This document shows, one piece after another, positions 8,863 through 17,904 of a stretch of DNA of 64,000 bases (position 1 is its first letter; every line of letters starts with the position of its first letter). Source of the stretch: Bacteroidales bacterium UBA1180. GTDB taxonomy: Bacteria; Bacteroidota; Bacteroidia; Bacteroidales; Paludibacteraceae. Made by a program: the position numbers and the translations under genes. The notes below the pieces were generated by a model, which saw only the letters and a program-made list of their open reading frames with translations, had not been told where the DNA came from and made no database searches. The stretch covers positions 50,945 through 114,944 of the forward strand of contig DBYS01000001.1 of assembly GCA_002310195.1 (NCBI GenBank), written 5' to 3'.

Positions 8863-11790
8863 TTAGTCGTCAGTCGGTTCGTTGTTTTCGGTCTGCGCAG
8901 CCTGCATCTTTGCGTTGATTGCAGCCAACTTGTCGGAGATGATCATCTGGATGTCATCCTGTGCATGGTAGTTAGCCTGCAATGCCAGCAAATACTGCTC
9001 TGCCTGATAGGTATCATCGCGTTTGAGACTGATATCCGCAAGCAATATCATTGCCTTGGCGAGCCAATACTGATGCTGGGTGTTCATCTGTGCGAACGAC
9101 ATGATTTCCGTCTCAGCGTTGTCCAGTGCATTCATGTTGAAGTACGCCTGCGCCAGCAGGTACTTGCTCTCCGCGCCAATGGCCGTAACGGTCTCCTGCG
9201 CCAGAGGCGTAAGGTCAACCACCGCCAAGCCGTTGTTGCCGGCACTGAGGTACGCTTTGGCACGGCAGTACAACGCTTCCTGACGCATGTCATCGGGCAG
9301 ACCATCGGTGGACAGCATCTCGGTCGCTATACGCTGTACGGTGGCCTGGTCCTTGAGGTTCGATGCGCAACGCAGGATGCCGAGCTGCGCTATACGGCGG
9401 TTGCTTTCGGTCGACGCCACCTCATACAGGTGCTTGAAATGACGGGATGCAGACTCATAGTCTTGATTGTCGAAGGTTATGCCTGCAGCTCTCAGGCACG
9501 CCTCCTCCATATATGCATTACCGGTAAGGGTGGTCAGCGCCTCGTATTCCGACAGCGCACTCTGCATCTGCCCCAAGCGGTAGTAGCTGTCAGCAGCATA
9601 GTAATGTGCATTGGTGCAGTAACGTCCGCCGTTGCAATAGCGCGTGATGTATGTTGCCAAACCTGCAGCCGCCTCGCGGTAGTTTCCGAGCATGTATTGC
9701 AACTCAGCTGTAACATAGGTAAGGGAGTCCTCAGCGGTCTTGACGCGCATCTGCGATTTGCCGAGTTTCTTCGTGTATGCCAGATACTCGCTGATATTGT
9801 TCGTAGCCACATACACCTGCTCCAATCCGTCAAGGGCTGCATATGCCTCCTCGGTGCTCGGATAGTCTTTGATAGTACGCTTGAAGGCACGGATAGCATC
9901 ATCGTACTGCTTGAGGTTACGGTGAATCATACCTTGCTCCAGCGAAGCCTTGCGAGCCATATTCGAGTTCGGGTAGTTGCTCAGCAATCGCTCGTAAGCC
10001 ATGATTGCCGATTCTTCCTGGTTATTTTCGATGTACGCACGCGCCATCTCGTAGAGAGCATCGTCGGCGTAGTCGGATTGCGGATAAGTGGTCACAAGGC
10101 TGAGCATCTTCTCTGCCTTGTTGACATACTGGTGCTTCAAGCCGTAGGCATAGCCTGCCTGGAACGTAGCATAGTCCGCTCCGGTTGCGTTGAGGTCGAT
10201 AACCTTCTGGTATGTCTTGATGGCCTCGTCGAACTTACGGGCATTGAACTGGCAGTCGCCTATGCGGTTCAAGGCATCAGCATAGGTCGGTTGCAATGAA
10301 TCAGCCTGATCTACAAAATCCTTGAGCGTGGCCTCTGCCTGTGTGTACATTCGTTGCTGGAAGTACGCATAACCCTTCAAATACATAGCCTGAATTCTGT
10401 TCGGTGACTTCTTCCACCCCTTCTCCTGCTCGGCCTGTGTGATGTACTGTTCGGCCTGCTTGTAGTTGCGTGTACGGTAGGCGCACTCGGCCAACAGGTA
10501 ACAAGCCTCGGCATTGTAAGCATCGTACGCTTTGGGCTGGCGCAGTATCTCCTGCAAGAACTGTTGCGCCTTGGTCACGTTGCCTTGACGGAACGCATCA
10601 GCACCTAACTGGTAACGCAAGTACTGCTTGGTCTGCTCCATCTTGGTATCCGTAACATCAATCAACTGCAACGCCTCGTATGCAGCCTGGTAGTTCTTCG
10701 ACCGCAGGAACGCATCGGAGAGCAGCGAACGGATCGTTGTCGTATGTTCGGATTTGGGATATGTGCGCAGAAAGTCGGTGAATGCCGTCACACTCTCACC
10801 GAGTGCTGTTGAACTCTGGTAAGTGCACAGCGCGTAGTTGTACATCGCCTCTTCGGTCACCTTCGGAGAAAAACCGTATCGCGCAGCCGCAGCATAATTG
10901 AGTTTGCCTTGTTCAATATTACCTATACGCGTGTACGCGTGCCCGAGGTGCAAAGCCGTCGATTCGGATATACTGTCGTTCATCGGCTTGACCTTCTTCA
11001 GATAATTGATGGCTTTCTGATACTGCTCAGTGTGATAGTACGCCATGCCTAACAGATAGAGGTCGTTGCGCACGAGCTCTTTCTTCTGCTCGGTGAAACT
11101 TTTTTCGTAGGCTTCCAGGTGCGGTATAGCCCGTGTATACGCTCCGCGCTGATACTGCATCTCACCTAAGATGCGCTCCACCTCACCGTTGTTCGGGTTG
11201 CCCGGATTGGCCTCCATGATATATGCGGCACGTTGCTCCACCTCCTCCAGATTGCCCTGCGAGTAATAGATCTGGATGACGTAGTACGGCACAATATCGC
11301 TATACTGCACCGTATGCTCGATAGCAAGAAACTCCGGCAACGCCTTGTCGTAATTGCCTAACTTGTATTGCGCGAAGGCATAGTAGTATCGCGACGAAAG
11401 AGAATAAGGCGTCTCCTTCTGGCGTAGTGTCGAGAAGAACGTCAGCGATTTCTGGTACTCGCCCATCATCAGGTAAGCGTAACCACGATAGAACTGGTAT
11501 TCCGGTTGTTGGTCGCGCCCCAGACGTGTCAGCGTCACTTCTTCAAAACTCTTCAACGCCTGCTTGTAATGTTTCGACTCCACTTGCGTCACGCCCAACA
11601 TCATCTGCACCTCGTCGGCATAGGTGGTGTAGGGATAACGCTTGAGGTAGGCCTGCAGGGCTTTGGTCGCACCTTTGTCGCGTTGCTCGTACTGCTGCTT
11701 GACTGCACGATAGCCGTCCTCCATCTCATTGGCTTGAACGGCTGCCGTGCATAGCAAAGCAACTATCAGTAATAGTTTCTTGATCTTCAT
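8863..11790 (-). CDS. Large periplasmic tetratricopeptide repeat protein
   Basis: 975 residues with a signal peptide (MKIKKLLLIVALLCTAAVQA) followed by TPR-like helix pairs along almost the full length, for example YKQALKSFEEV, YQKAINYLKKV, FDEAIKTYQKV and YDDAIRAFKRTIKDYP. Spacing near 34-40 residues fits Sel1/TPR or BamD-like solenoids. TPR solenoids bind proteins; the expected location is the periplasm. The downstream barrel gene starts 11 bases later, so the two probably form an envelope complex. The C-terminus is Gln/Glu-rich (AQTENNEPTDD). Upstream lies potD, 51 bases away, and no separate promoter was found. Confidence 0.87.
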   Translation of the reverse strand: MKIKKLLLIVALLCTAAVQANEMEDGYRAVKQQYEQRDKGATKALQAYLKRYPYTTYADEVQMMLGVTQVESKHYKQALKSFEEVTLTRLGRDQQPEYQFYRGYAYLMMGEYQKSLTFFSTLRQKETPYSLSSRYYYAFAQYKLGNYDKALPEFLAIEHTVQYSDIVPYYVIQIYYSQGNLEEVEQRAAYIMEANPGNPNNGEVERILGEMQYQRGAYTRAIPHLEAYEKSFTEQKKELVRNDLYLLGMAYYHTEQYQKAINYLKKVKPMNDSISESTALHLGHAYTRIGNIEQGKLNYAAAARYGFSPKVTEEAMYNYALCTYQSSTALGESVTAFTDFLRTYPKSEHTTTIRSLLSDAFLRSKNYQAAYEALQLIDVTDTKMEQTKQYLRYQLGADAFRQGNVTKAQQFLQEILRQPKAYDAYNAEACYLLAECAYRTRNYKQAEQYITQAEQEKGWKKSPNRIQAMYLKGYAYFQQRMYTQAEATLKDFVDQADSLQPTYADALNRIGDCQFNARKFDEAIKTYQKVIDLNATGADYATFQAGYAYGLKHQYVNKAEKMLSLVTTYPQSDYADDALYEMARAYIENNQEESAIMAYERLLSNYPNSNMARKASLEQGMIHRNLKQYDDAIRAFKRTIKDYPSTEEAYAALDGLEQVYVATNNISEYLAYTKKLGKSQMRVKTAEDSLTYVTAELQYMLGNYREAAAGLATYITRYCNGGRYCTNAHYYAADSYYRLGQMQSALSEYEALTTLTGNAYMEEACLRAAGITFDNQDYESASRHFKHLYEVASTESNRRIAQLGILRCASNLKDQATVQRIATEMLSTDGLPDDMRQEALYCRAKAYLSAGNNGLAVVDLTPLAQETVTAIGAESKYLLAQAYFNMNALDNAETEIMSFAQMNTQHQYWLAKAMILLADISLKRDDTYQAEQYLLALQANYHAQDDIQMIISDKLAAINAKMQAAQTENNEPTDD

Positions 11791-11841
11791 ATTGTTTGAG
11801 TTATGTTAGCAACTGCCGTGTGGCAGCATTTTGTCGGCATA

Positions 11842-13179
11842 TTAACGGCGACGGTTGCGCAGTTTCTTCTGTTTGTTCTTGTTGATGCCGAGGATAACGA
11901 AGAACGCTATCAGCAATACAATTACTATGCCAACGATGAGCATCAGGTTGCTTCCGCCAAGGTTGTCACCCTTCACGCGGTTCCACATATCGAGCATAGC
12001 AGCGGTCTTCGTGTCGCAGTCGTGCATCAATGCGCAGCGGTTAATCACACTCTTGTCAGGGTACAGCACTTGATTAGCATGCACAGCCGTAGCCTCCGAA
12101 CCGAAGAAGTAACTCAGGTCGGCAGTTTGAGGATTATCTTCCGCATCGTCAGCCCATTTAAGAATCTCCGGCGAAGCGATAACACTCACGTAACCGATCT
12201 CCTCCATGTTCTTGATGGCGTTCTCAGGCATACACAGGTAGTTGATGAAGTATGATGCAGCCTTGATGTTCTGCGCATATTTCGGAATGCACCAACCGTC
12301 GAACCATACATTCGAACCTTCTTCAGGAACAATATACTTCAGTTCAACGCCTACCTCGGCTGCCTCATCAATAGCCCACTGTGCGTCACCCGACCAGCTT
12401 AGGTTAAGCCATGCTTTGCCTTTGGCCATTTCCTCCTTGCCGAAGTCAACCTCCCAGCCGGCGATGTTGCTCTTGGCCTCAGTCAGGAACTCTTCCACGC
12501 GGGCAATACGCTCGTCGGTGATGTTTGCTACCAGATTCTCGCGTGTCACTTCGCCACGGGCAATCTCATCACGGTACACATACAGCACTACTACCGAATA
12601 AACATCGCGGAACGCGTCTTTCATAAAGATCTTGTCCTTGAACTTCGGGTTCAGCAGGCCACCTAACGAACGAATATCCGCCTCGTCAACAAACTTGGGG
12701 TTGTACAGGAATCCTGTCGTGCCCCACATGTAGCCTACCGTGTAGTCCGATGCGAGCATGTCATCCATCTCTTCCTCGCTGACCATTTGCTGGAACATCC
12801 GTTGAGCGAACGGAGCAACCAGTTTGGTGTAGTCGGGCAGATTGCCAAAGTTCTTCTGGATTGGTTGCAACAAGCCACGGCGCAACATACGCTCGATGAT
12901 GTACTCCGACGGACATACCACGTCATAATCCTCATGACCAATCTCGATCTCCGTGAGCATCGACTCGTTGATGTCGAAGGTCTGATAGATGATGTCCACC
13001 TTTTCGCCCGTCTGCTCCTCATACCAGGCAGGGAACGCGTTCAACACATTCATGTCAATGTAATCCGCCCAATTGTACACCTTCAGGGTGTGCTCGCGGT
13101 CTGCAGCTTGGGTGAACAACGGGCAAGCCACCAAGGCTGCCATAACAAGAACAATCAAGGATTTAAGTTTTTTGTTCAT
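11842..13179 (-). CDS. potD: Spermidine/putrescine-binding protein with C-terminal membrane anchor
   Basis: 445 residues: a signal peptide to about residue 25, then a PotD-like periplasmic binding domain (LKVYNWADYIDMNVL, DYDVVCPSEYIIERM, GYMWGTTGFLYNP, LNLSWSGDAQWAI). Polyamines are bound in the cleft and passed to PotBC. E. coli PotD is about 348 residues; this one adds a C-terminal hydrophobic helix (MLIVGIVIVLLIAFFVILGI) followed by a basic tail KNKQKKLRNRRR. That should fix the binding protein in the inner membrane with the tail in the cytoplasm. It overlaps potC by four bases and is the last transporter gene of the operon. Confidence 0.9.
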   Translation of the reverse strand: MNKKLKSLIVLVMAALVACPLFTQAADREHTLKVYNWADYIDMNVLNAFPAWYEEQTGEKVDIIYQTFDINESMLTEIEIGHEDYDVVCPSEYIIERMLRRGLLQPIQKNFGNLPDYTKLVAPFAQRMFQQMVSEEEMDDMLASDYTVGYMWGTTGFLYNPKFVDEADIRSLGGLLNPKFKDKIFMKDAFRDVYSVVVLYVYRDEIARGEVTRENLVANITDERIARVEEFLTEAKSNIAGWEVDFGKEEMAKGKAWLNLSWSGDAQWAIDEAAEVGVELKYIVPEEGSNVWFDGWCIPKYAQNIKAASYFINYLCMPENAIKNMEEIGYVSVIASPEILKWADDAEDNPQTADLSYFFGSEATAVHANQVLYPDKSVINRCALMHDCDTKTAAMLDMWNRVKGDNLGGSNLMLIVGIVIVLLIAFFVILGINKNKQKKLRNRRR

Positions 13180-14057
13180 TTCTTCTGTTTATTTAATTGT
13201 TTATTAGTTCGGATGTTCATGATAATCAACAATATAAGTATCGTCAGGAAGATCAGCGAGAACAGCGGTCGCAACTCGGGCGTCAGACCTCCCTTTCGTG
13301 CATCGGCATAGATGAATGTCGACAGTGTCTCCAGTCCGTTCGATCCTTTGGTAAAGAACGTCACGCCGAAATCGTCGATACTCAGTGTCAGGGCAAGTAT
13401 GAATCCGCTGATCATTCCCGGCCGAAGCTCCGGCAGCAATACTTTCCGCAATGCCTGCGCCGGTGTAGCACCGAGATCGAGAGCCGCCTCATATAGGTTC
13501 GGATTCATCTGCATCAATCTAGGCATAACGCTGAGCACAACGTATGGCGTACAGAACACCACGTGGGCAATAAGTACCGTGGCAAATCCGCGACTGATAT
13601 TCAGGAACACGAATAGCAGGAATAGTGATATACCCGTCAATATGTCAGGATTGATCATCGGGATCGAGTTCAGGAACGTGATGCCTTTCCTCAGCCGTGA
13701 ACGCATATTGAACAGTCCGATTGCCGCCAATGTACCCAACAGTGTAGCTATACATGCCGCGCCGATGGCAATCATCACTGTGTAGAAGATTGCTCTGTAC
13801 AAGTTCGGATCCACGCGTACCTGTGCTGTCGAGTCGTAACCCGTGAACAGGTTCTCATACAGTTGGAACGTGAAGCCCGTCCAATTGCCGAACACCTTAC
13901 TCTGCGTAAACGAGAAGACGAAGATCAGCAGTATAGGCGCGTACAGCACTACCAGTAGCAGCCACAGGTACGCATGACCTGCCACACGTTTGGCGGCCAA
14001 CTCGCGCGAACGGCGACGTGCCTCCTGTTGGGCGATGGATAATTGTTGCGCACTCAT
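13176..14057 (-). CDS. potC: Polyamine ABC transporter permease PotC
   Basis: 293 residues with six predicted membrane helices. The EAA loop is visible as YEAALDLGATPAQALRKVLL (near residues 185-204), which contacts the ATPase. The N-terminus has an extra Arg-rich stretch (QQEARRRSRELAAKR) ahead of the first helix. It overlaps both neighbours by four bases (ATGA), so translation is coupled. With PotB it forms the membrane channel for spermidine and putrescine uptake. Confidence 0.93.
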   Translation of the reverse strand: MSAQQLSIAQQEARRRSRELAAKRVAGHAYLWLLLVVLYAPILLIFVFSFTQSKVFGNWTGFTFQLYENLFTGYDSTAQVRVDPNLYRAIFYTVMIAIGAACIATLLGTLAAIGLFNMRSRLRKGITFLNSIPMINPDILTGISLFLLFVFLNISRGFATVLIAHVVFCTPYVVLSVMPRLMQMNPNLYEAALDLGATPAQALRKVLLPELRPGMISGFILALTLSIDDFGVTFFTKGSNGLETLSTFIYADARKGGLTPELRPLFSLIFLTILILLIIMNIRTNKQLNKQKK

Positions 14058-14860
14058 AGCAGACCTCCTTTCTGTGCATCGTGGTCACGCTCCTGGTCAA
14101 AGAACGATGTTGCGGCAATGATTACCAACATGATCAACGACAACGCTGCACCGTAGTTCCACATCGCTATACCTCCCTCGCCAAACGAGCGTTGGATGAG
14201 CGAACCGAACAATGTGATCTTGTTGTGCGTCAACAACTCGGCAATGGCGAAAGTTGATACCGTTGGCATGAACACCATCACTATTCCCGAATAGATTCCC
14301 GGGATGCTGAGCGGTAGCACTACTTTCGTAAATACGTTTACTTTGTTCGCACCAAGATCTTGTGCCGCCTCTATCAGCGAACGGTCCATCTTCTGTAGAG
14401 TGTTGTAGATCGGGTAGATCATAAACGGCAGATAGTCGTAGCACATACCGAACAGCAGTGCTCCTTCGCCCAGTGGTAAACCGAACATATTGAATAGTTC
14501 CACCGTAGCGATCGTACGGAGCAGAAAGTTGATCCACATCGGCAATATGAACAGCAATGCCATCACCTGCGGCGTCTTGAACTCCGCCGTAGCCATGATA
14601 TATGCCGCAGGATAACCTAACAGCAAACAGATCACCGTCGTGATGAACGCTATGGCCATCGAGTAGATTAGCGTGTTCACCGCCTCCGAAGTGTGGAAGA
14701 ATTTGACGAAGTTGTATATCGTAAAGTCTCCCTCCGGCGTGGTGAACGCGTAGTAGAAGATTAGTAGCAGTGGCAGTACAACGAACAGCACAAGAAACAG
14801 CACGTACGGCCAAGCCCAAGTCCGACGGGCGGACGCTATGTCAGCAAACTTCTTCATCAC
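14054..14860 (-). CDS. potB: Polyamine ABC transporter permease PotB
   Basis: 268 residues with six membrane helices and the EAA loop IEAAQDLGANKVNVFTKVVL (about 165-184). It pairs with PotC to form the heterodimeric channel. ATGA overlaps exist at both ends. The substrate group is inferred from the complete potABCD order and the strong PotD match rather than from the permease itself. Confidence 0.93.
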   Translation of the reverse strand: MMKKFADIASARRTWAWPYVLFLVLFVVLPLLLIFYYAFTTPEGDFTIYNFVKFFHTSEAVNTLIYSMAIAFITTVICLLLGYPAAYIMATAEFKTPQVMALLFILPMWINFLLRTIATVELFNMFGLPLGEGALLFGMCYDYLPFMIYPIYNTLQKMDRSLIEAAQDLGANKVNVFTKVVLPLSIPGIYSGIVMVFMPTVSTFAIAELLTHNKITLFGSLIQRSFGEGGIAMWNYGAALSLIMLVIIAATSFFDQERDHDAQKGGLL

Positions 14861-16338
14861 TCGGGCTCATTTAGCGGTTCCAGTCCTGTCGGACGCAGAC
14901 GTATATGTTCAGGTGCGATGGTTATACCTACGCGGTCATGCTCGTCCCACACATCGTTGGTGTTCACCTCGATGTTGTCGCCGTTGTCGGTACGAACGGT
15001 CAGATGGTAGTGGTTGCCCTTGTACAGGATGAATGCTACCTCACCGCTGAGTTTGCCTTCCTCTTCATAGTCCTGCAGTTCAACGAAGCGGAACGGCACG
15101 CATACTTCTACCTTGTCGCCAACGGCAAACGGAGCAAGTTGCTCTTCCGTAGCATCCCACTCGGCACCAAGGAAATATACTTTGCCGTTCTTCTCCACCT
15201 CGCCCTCGAAGCTGTTGTAGATGTAGCGGCTCTTCTTCATGATCTGTATATCCTCGGGCTTGACGAGCATGCCTATTTCTGTGCCGGGCAGATACTCGTG
15301 GTAATCCTGGATGAGGAACTCAAATCCGTCAGGAGTCAGTGCGCGCATCTCGTAGTGCACACCCTTGAAGATACAGGTTTGGACTGTGCTGTACCACTTG
15401 GTGAACTTGCCTTTCGGAACGCGGTCTTCGTAATCGACATCGTCTTCGTTCTTGGCTTTGCGACCTTCGTCTTTCTTATCCCAGATATAGATGTCCTCCG
15501 GGCGGATAACTACATCCACCGGCACATCTTCGCCGAAGCCTTCGTCGATACAATCGAATACTTTGCCGCAGAACTCGACCTTGCGGTCCTTGATCATTCT
15601 GCCGCTCAAGATGTTACTTTCGCCGATGAAATCCGCCACGAAACAATTTTGTGGCTCATTGTAGATATCGGTAGGTGTACCAATCTGTTGAATCTTTCCC
15701 TCGCTCATCACCACTACGCGGTCGGACAGCGTCAGTGCTTCCTCCTGATCGTGTGTGACGTAGATAAATGTTATACCCAGTTGTTTGTGCAGTTCCTTGA
15801 GTTCGATCTGCATGTCATGGCGCATCTTCAGGTCGAGTGCCGACAACGGCTCGTCCAGTAGCAGCACTTCCGGTTCGTTGACAATCGCGCGCGCTATAGC
15901 TACACGCTGTTGCTGGCCGCCACTCAGGGTATCAACCTCGCGATCCTCATAACCCATCAGGTTTGCCATCTTCAGCGCAGCTTTGACCTTCCGGACGATC
16001 GTCTCCTCCTCCATCTTCTTCATCTTCAGGCCGAACGCCACGTTGTCAAACACGTTCAGGTGAGGGAATAAGGCGTACTTCTGGAACACGGTATTTACCG
16101 GCCTGCGGTAAGGGGGCACGGCCGTCACATCCTCGCCTTTCAGCAGTATGTCGCCCGAACTGGCAACCTGAAAGCCTGCTATGCACCTCAACAGCGTCGT
16201 CTTGCCGCAGCCTGACGGACCGAGGATCGTTACAAACTCGCCTTTCTTAACCTGAAGGCTCACGTCGTTCAAGGCAAACTTCCCGTCCTCAAACTGCTTG
16301 AAGACGTGATTCACCTCGATAATGTAATCATTTGTCAT
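14857..16338 (-). CDS. potA: Polyamine ABC transporter ATPase PotA with long C-terminal domain
   Basis: 493 residues, compared with 378 in E. coli. The ATPase domain shows Walker A GPSGCGKTT (40-48), the signature LSGGQQQR (138-145) and Walker B VLLLDEPLSALD (158-169). The C-terminal 250 residues hold the TOBE-type regulatory region; segments FKGVHYEMRALTPDGFEFLI and LYKGNHYHLTVRTDNGDNIE look like two successive TOBE modules, and a charged linker (KKDEGRKAKNEDDVDYEDR) lies between strands. It is the first gene of potABCD and starts 28 bases after the glycogen synthase gene. Confidence 0.93.
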   Translation of the reverse strand: MTNDYIIEVNHVFKQFEDGKFALNDVSLQVKKGEFVTILGPSGCGKTTLLRCIAGFQVASSGDILLKGEDVTAVPPYRRPVNTVFQKYALFPHLNVFDNVAFGLKMKKMEEETIVRKVKAALKMANLMGYEDREVDTLSGGQQQRVAIARAIVNEPEVLLLDEPLSALDLKMRHDMQIELKELHKQLGITFIYVTHDQEEALTLSDRVVVMSEGKIQQIGTPTDIYNEPQNCFVADFIGESNILSGRMIKDRKVEFCGKVFDCIDEGFGEDVPVDVVIRPEDIYIWDKKDEGRKAKNEDDVDYEDRVPKGKFTKWYSTVQTCIFKGVHYEMRALTPDGFEFLIQDYHEYLPGTEIGMLVKPEDIQIMKKSRYIYNSFEGEVEKNGKVYFLGAEWDATEEQLAPFAVGDKVEVCVPFRFVELQDYEEEGKLSGEVAFILYKGNHYHLTVRTDNGDNIEVNTNDVWDEHDRVGITIAPEHIRLRPTGLEPLNEPE

Positions 16339-16347
16339 CTCTTTGTT

Positions 16348-16391
16348 TTTTGAGCGTTAGCGGTCTTTAATTTTGAGCGCCAGCGGTCTTT
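16348..16391. repeat. 21-bp direct repeat across a gene end
   Basis: Two copies (16348-16368 and 16371-16391) of TTTTGAGCGNNAGCGGTCTTT match at 19 of 21 positions. The second copy encodes the C-terminal residues and stop of the glycogen synthase gene; the first lies in the spacer to potA. It looks like a local duplication that added a spacer. Confidence 0.7.
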
Positions 16392-17893
16392 CGTAATGCT
16401 ATATCATACGCTTCGCGGTAGTATGCGAAGAAGTGTTTCCACTCTGCTTTCTCTGAAAGCTTCCACGCTTTCTTCCGCACTATATCCTGTTCCTTGCCGC
16501 TTAGACGCATGAAGCTGTACACGGCATCTTCCACCTTACGCACCACTTGTTCGTAGTTAGAGTCCGAACGCTGGATCACATACACGCCTTCAGCCAGACC
16601 GTCTGCGCACTTCGGTTCTTCGCTTCTTGCCCACACGCCGAAACCAGATAAGCTAGTTGTGATCGTCGGCACATGGAAAGCTATACTCTCCAGTGGCGTG
16701 TATCCCCATGGCTCGTAGTACGAGGGGAACACCGTCAGATCCATGCCGCACAACAGATTGTAGTATGTCTCGCCGAGTTCGGGATCATAACCGTTCAGGT
16801 AGTACGGTACAAATACTACCGTAACCTTACCCATCTGCAGCGTCGAGTGCTCCAGATACGGAACAAACACGAACGCAATTACCCTGGGTGCAAACACATC
16901 GCTATTCACCTTGTCGCTCAACATACGCATTGAATCGACGAACACATCCAGGCCTTTGTTCTTCCATTCATGACGACCGGACACGCAAAGCAGGAACGGA
17001 CGCTGACCGGCCACCACGGCATCCTTGCCGTCTGCACCTTGGCTGCGCAGCAGAATCTCCTTCGAAATCTTACGCTGCGTCGTATAATCCTTACCTACCG
17101 GCACGAAGTCCGGCTCAAAACCATTGGGTGTCACTACATCCGGACGTTTGTCCAGCAGCTGCTTGCACTCGCTGGCCGTCAGATCGCTTACCGTAGTGAA
17201 GCAATCGGCGTGATGCGCGGCTTGCTTCTCGGCACTATGCTTGCTGACCATATTCAGCTCGTAGGCCATCTGGTCGCCGTTGTAGTATGCAAACTGGTCG
17301 TACAACGGCTTGTGGTTACCCGCTATTGAACGGCCAATACTCGTCGCGTGTGTCGTGAACAGCGTGCCGATCTTCGGGCAGTGGTCCTTGATATAGAACA
17401 GACTGAACGCTGTCTGCCACTCGTTGGAGTGCATCACCACACGCTGCTTCTCCAGATGCAGGTAATGGTACAAGCTCTCCATCGTTTGTCCGGCGGCATA
17501 GCCGAACAGACAACTCTCGTCATAATCGCCGTAAGCCGCGTGGCTCTGTACGCGGAACTTCTCCCATGCCCAACCGTAGATGGCATCTTTCTGCGGCCAC
17601 AATTCGTCCCAACGCAACAGGACTGCGAGTGGCGTGCCGGGTATACGCCAACGGCCTACACGGGCATTGTGAATCCGCTGCCAACCCGGAAACAGCGATT
17701 TGTCCTCTGCAAAATAGATATCCGAGTGCTCGCCCCAGTCCGGGCCGAAAAACACTACTTTGTCGGGATGCTCGTCTTGCATTGTGGCTGCACGGGTGCT
17801 GAGCACCGTGTAAATGCCGCCCACGTGGTTGCACACCTCCCAGCTTGTCTCGAAGATGTAATCCGGCGTCATCAGTTCTGTTGTCTTTTTCAT
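16367..17893 (-). CDS. Glycogen synthase, GT3-type (eukaryote-like)
   Basis: 508 residues, close to the 550 of Bacteroides GT3 enzymes. The N-terminus FETSWEVCNHVGGIYTVLSTRA carries the nucleotide-sugar loop. Further motifs are HSNEWQTAF, TTHATSIGR, TPNGFEPDF and, in the C-terminal Rossmann domain, FPSYYEPWGYTPLESIAF with the catalytic Glu region. GT3 enzymes extend alpha-1,4-glucan from UDP-glucose in the cytoplasm; this is the glycogen synthase usual in Bacteroidetes. It is followed by potA after 28 bases and preceded by a PKD lipoprotein 11 bases away, which are unusual partners for glycogen metabolism. Confidence 0.88.
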   Translation of the reverse strand: MKKTTELMTPDYIFETSWEVCNHVGGIYTVLSTRAATMQDEHPDKVVFFGPDWGEHSDIYFAEDKSLFPGWQRIHNARVGRWRIPGTPLAVLLRWDELWPQKDAIYGWAWEKFRVQSHAAYGDYDESCLFGYAAGQTMESLYHYLHLEKQRVVMHSNEWQTAFSLFYIKDHCPKIGTLFTTHATSIGRSIAGNHKPLYDQFAYYNGDQMAYELNMVSKHSAEKQAAHHADCFTTVSDLTASECKQLLDKRPDVVTPNGFEPDFVPVGKDYTTQRKISKEILLRSQGADGKDAVVAGQRPFLLCVSGRHEWKNKGLDVFVDSMRMLSDKVNSDVFAPRVIAFVFVPYLEHSTLQMGKVTVVFVPYYLNGYDPELGETYYNLLCGMDLTVFPSYYEPWGYTPLESIAFHVPTITTSLSGFGVWARSEEPKCADGLAEGVYVIQRSDSNYEQVVRKVEDAVYSFMRLSGKEQDIVRKKAWKLSEKAEWKHFFAYYREAYDIALRKTAGAQN

Positions 17894-17904
17894 GATATAG
17901 TATG

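Noticed and set aside
14097..14819. Second minus-strand frame of 240 codons within potB
   Set aside because: Overlaps the strong PotB frame; its product has no membrane helices or motif.
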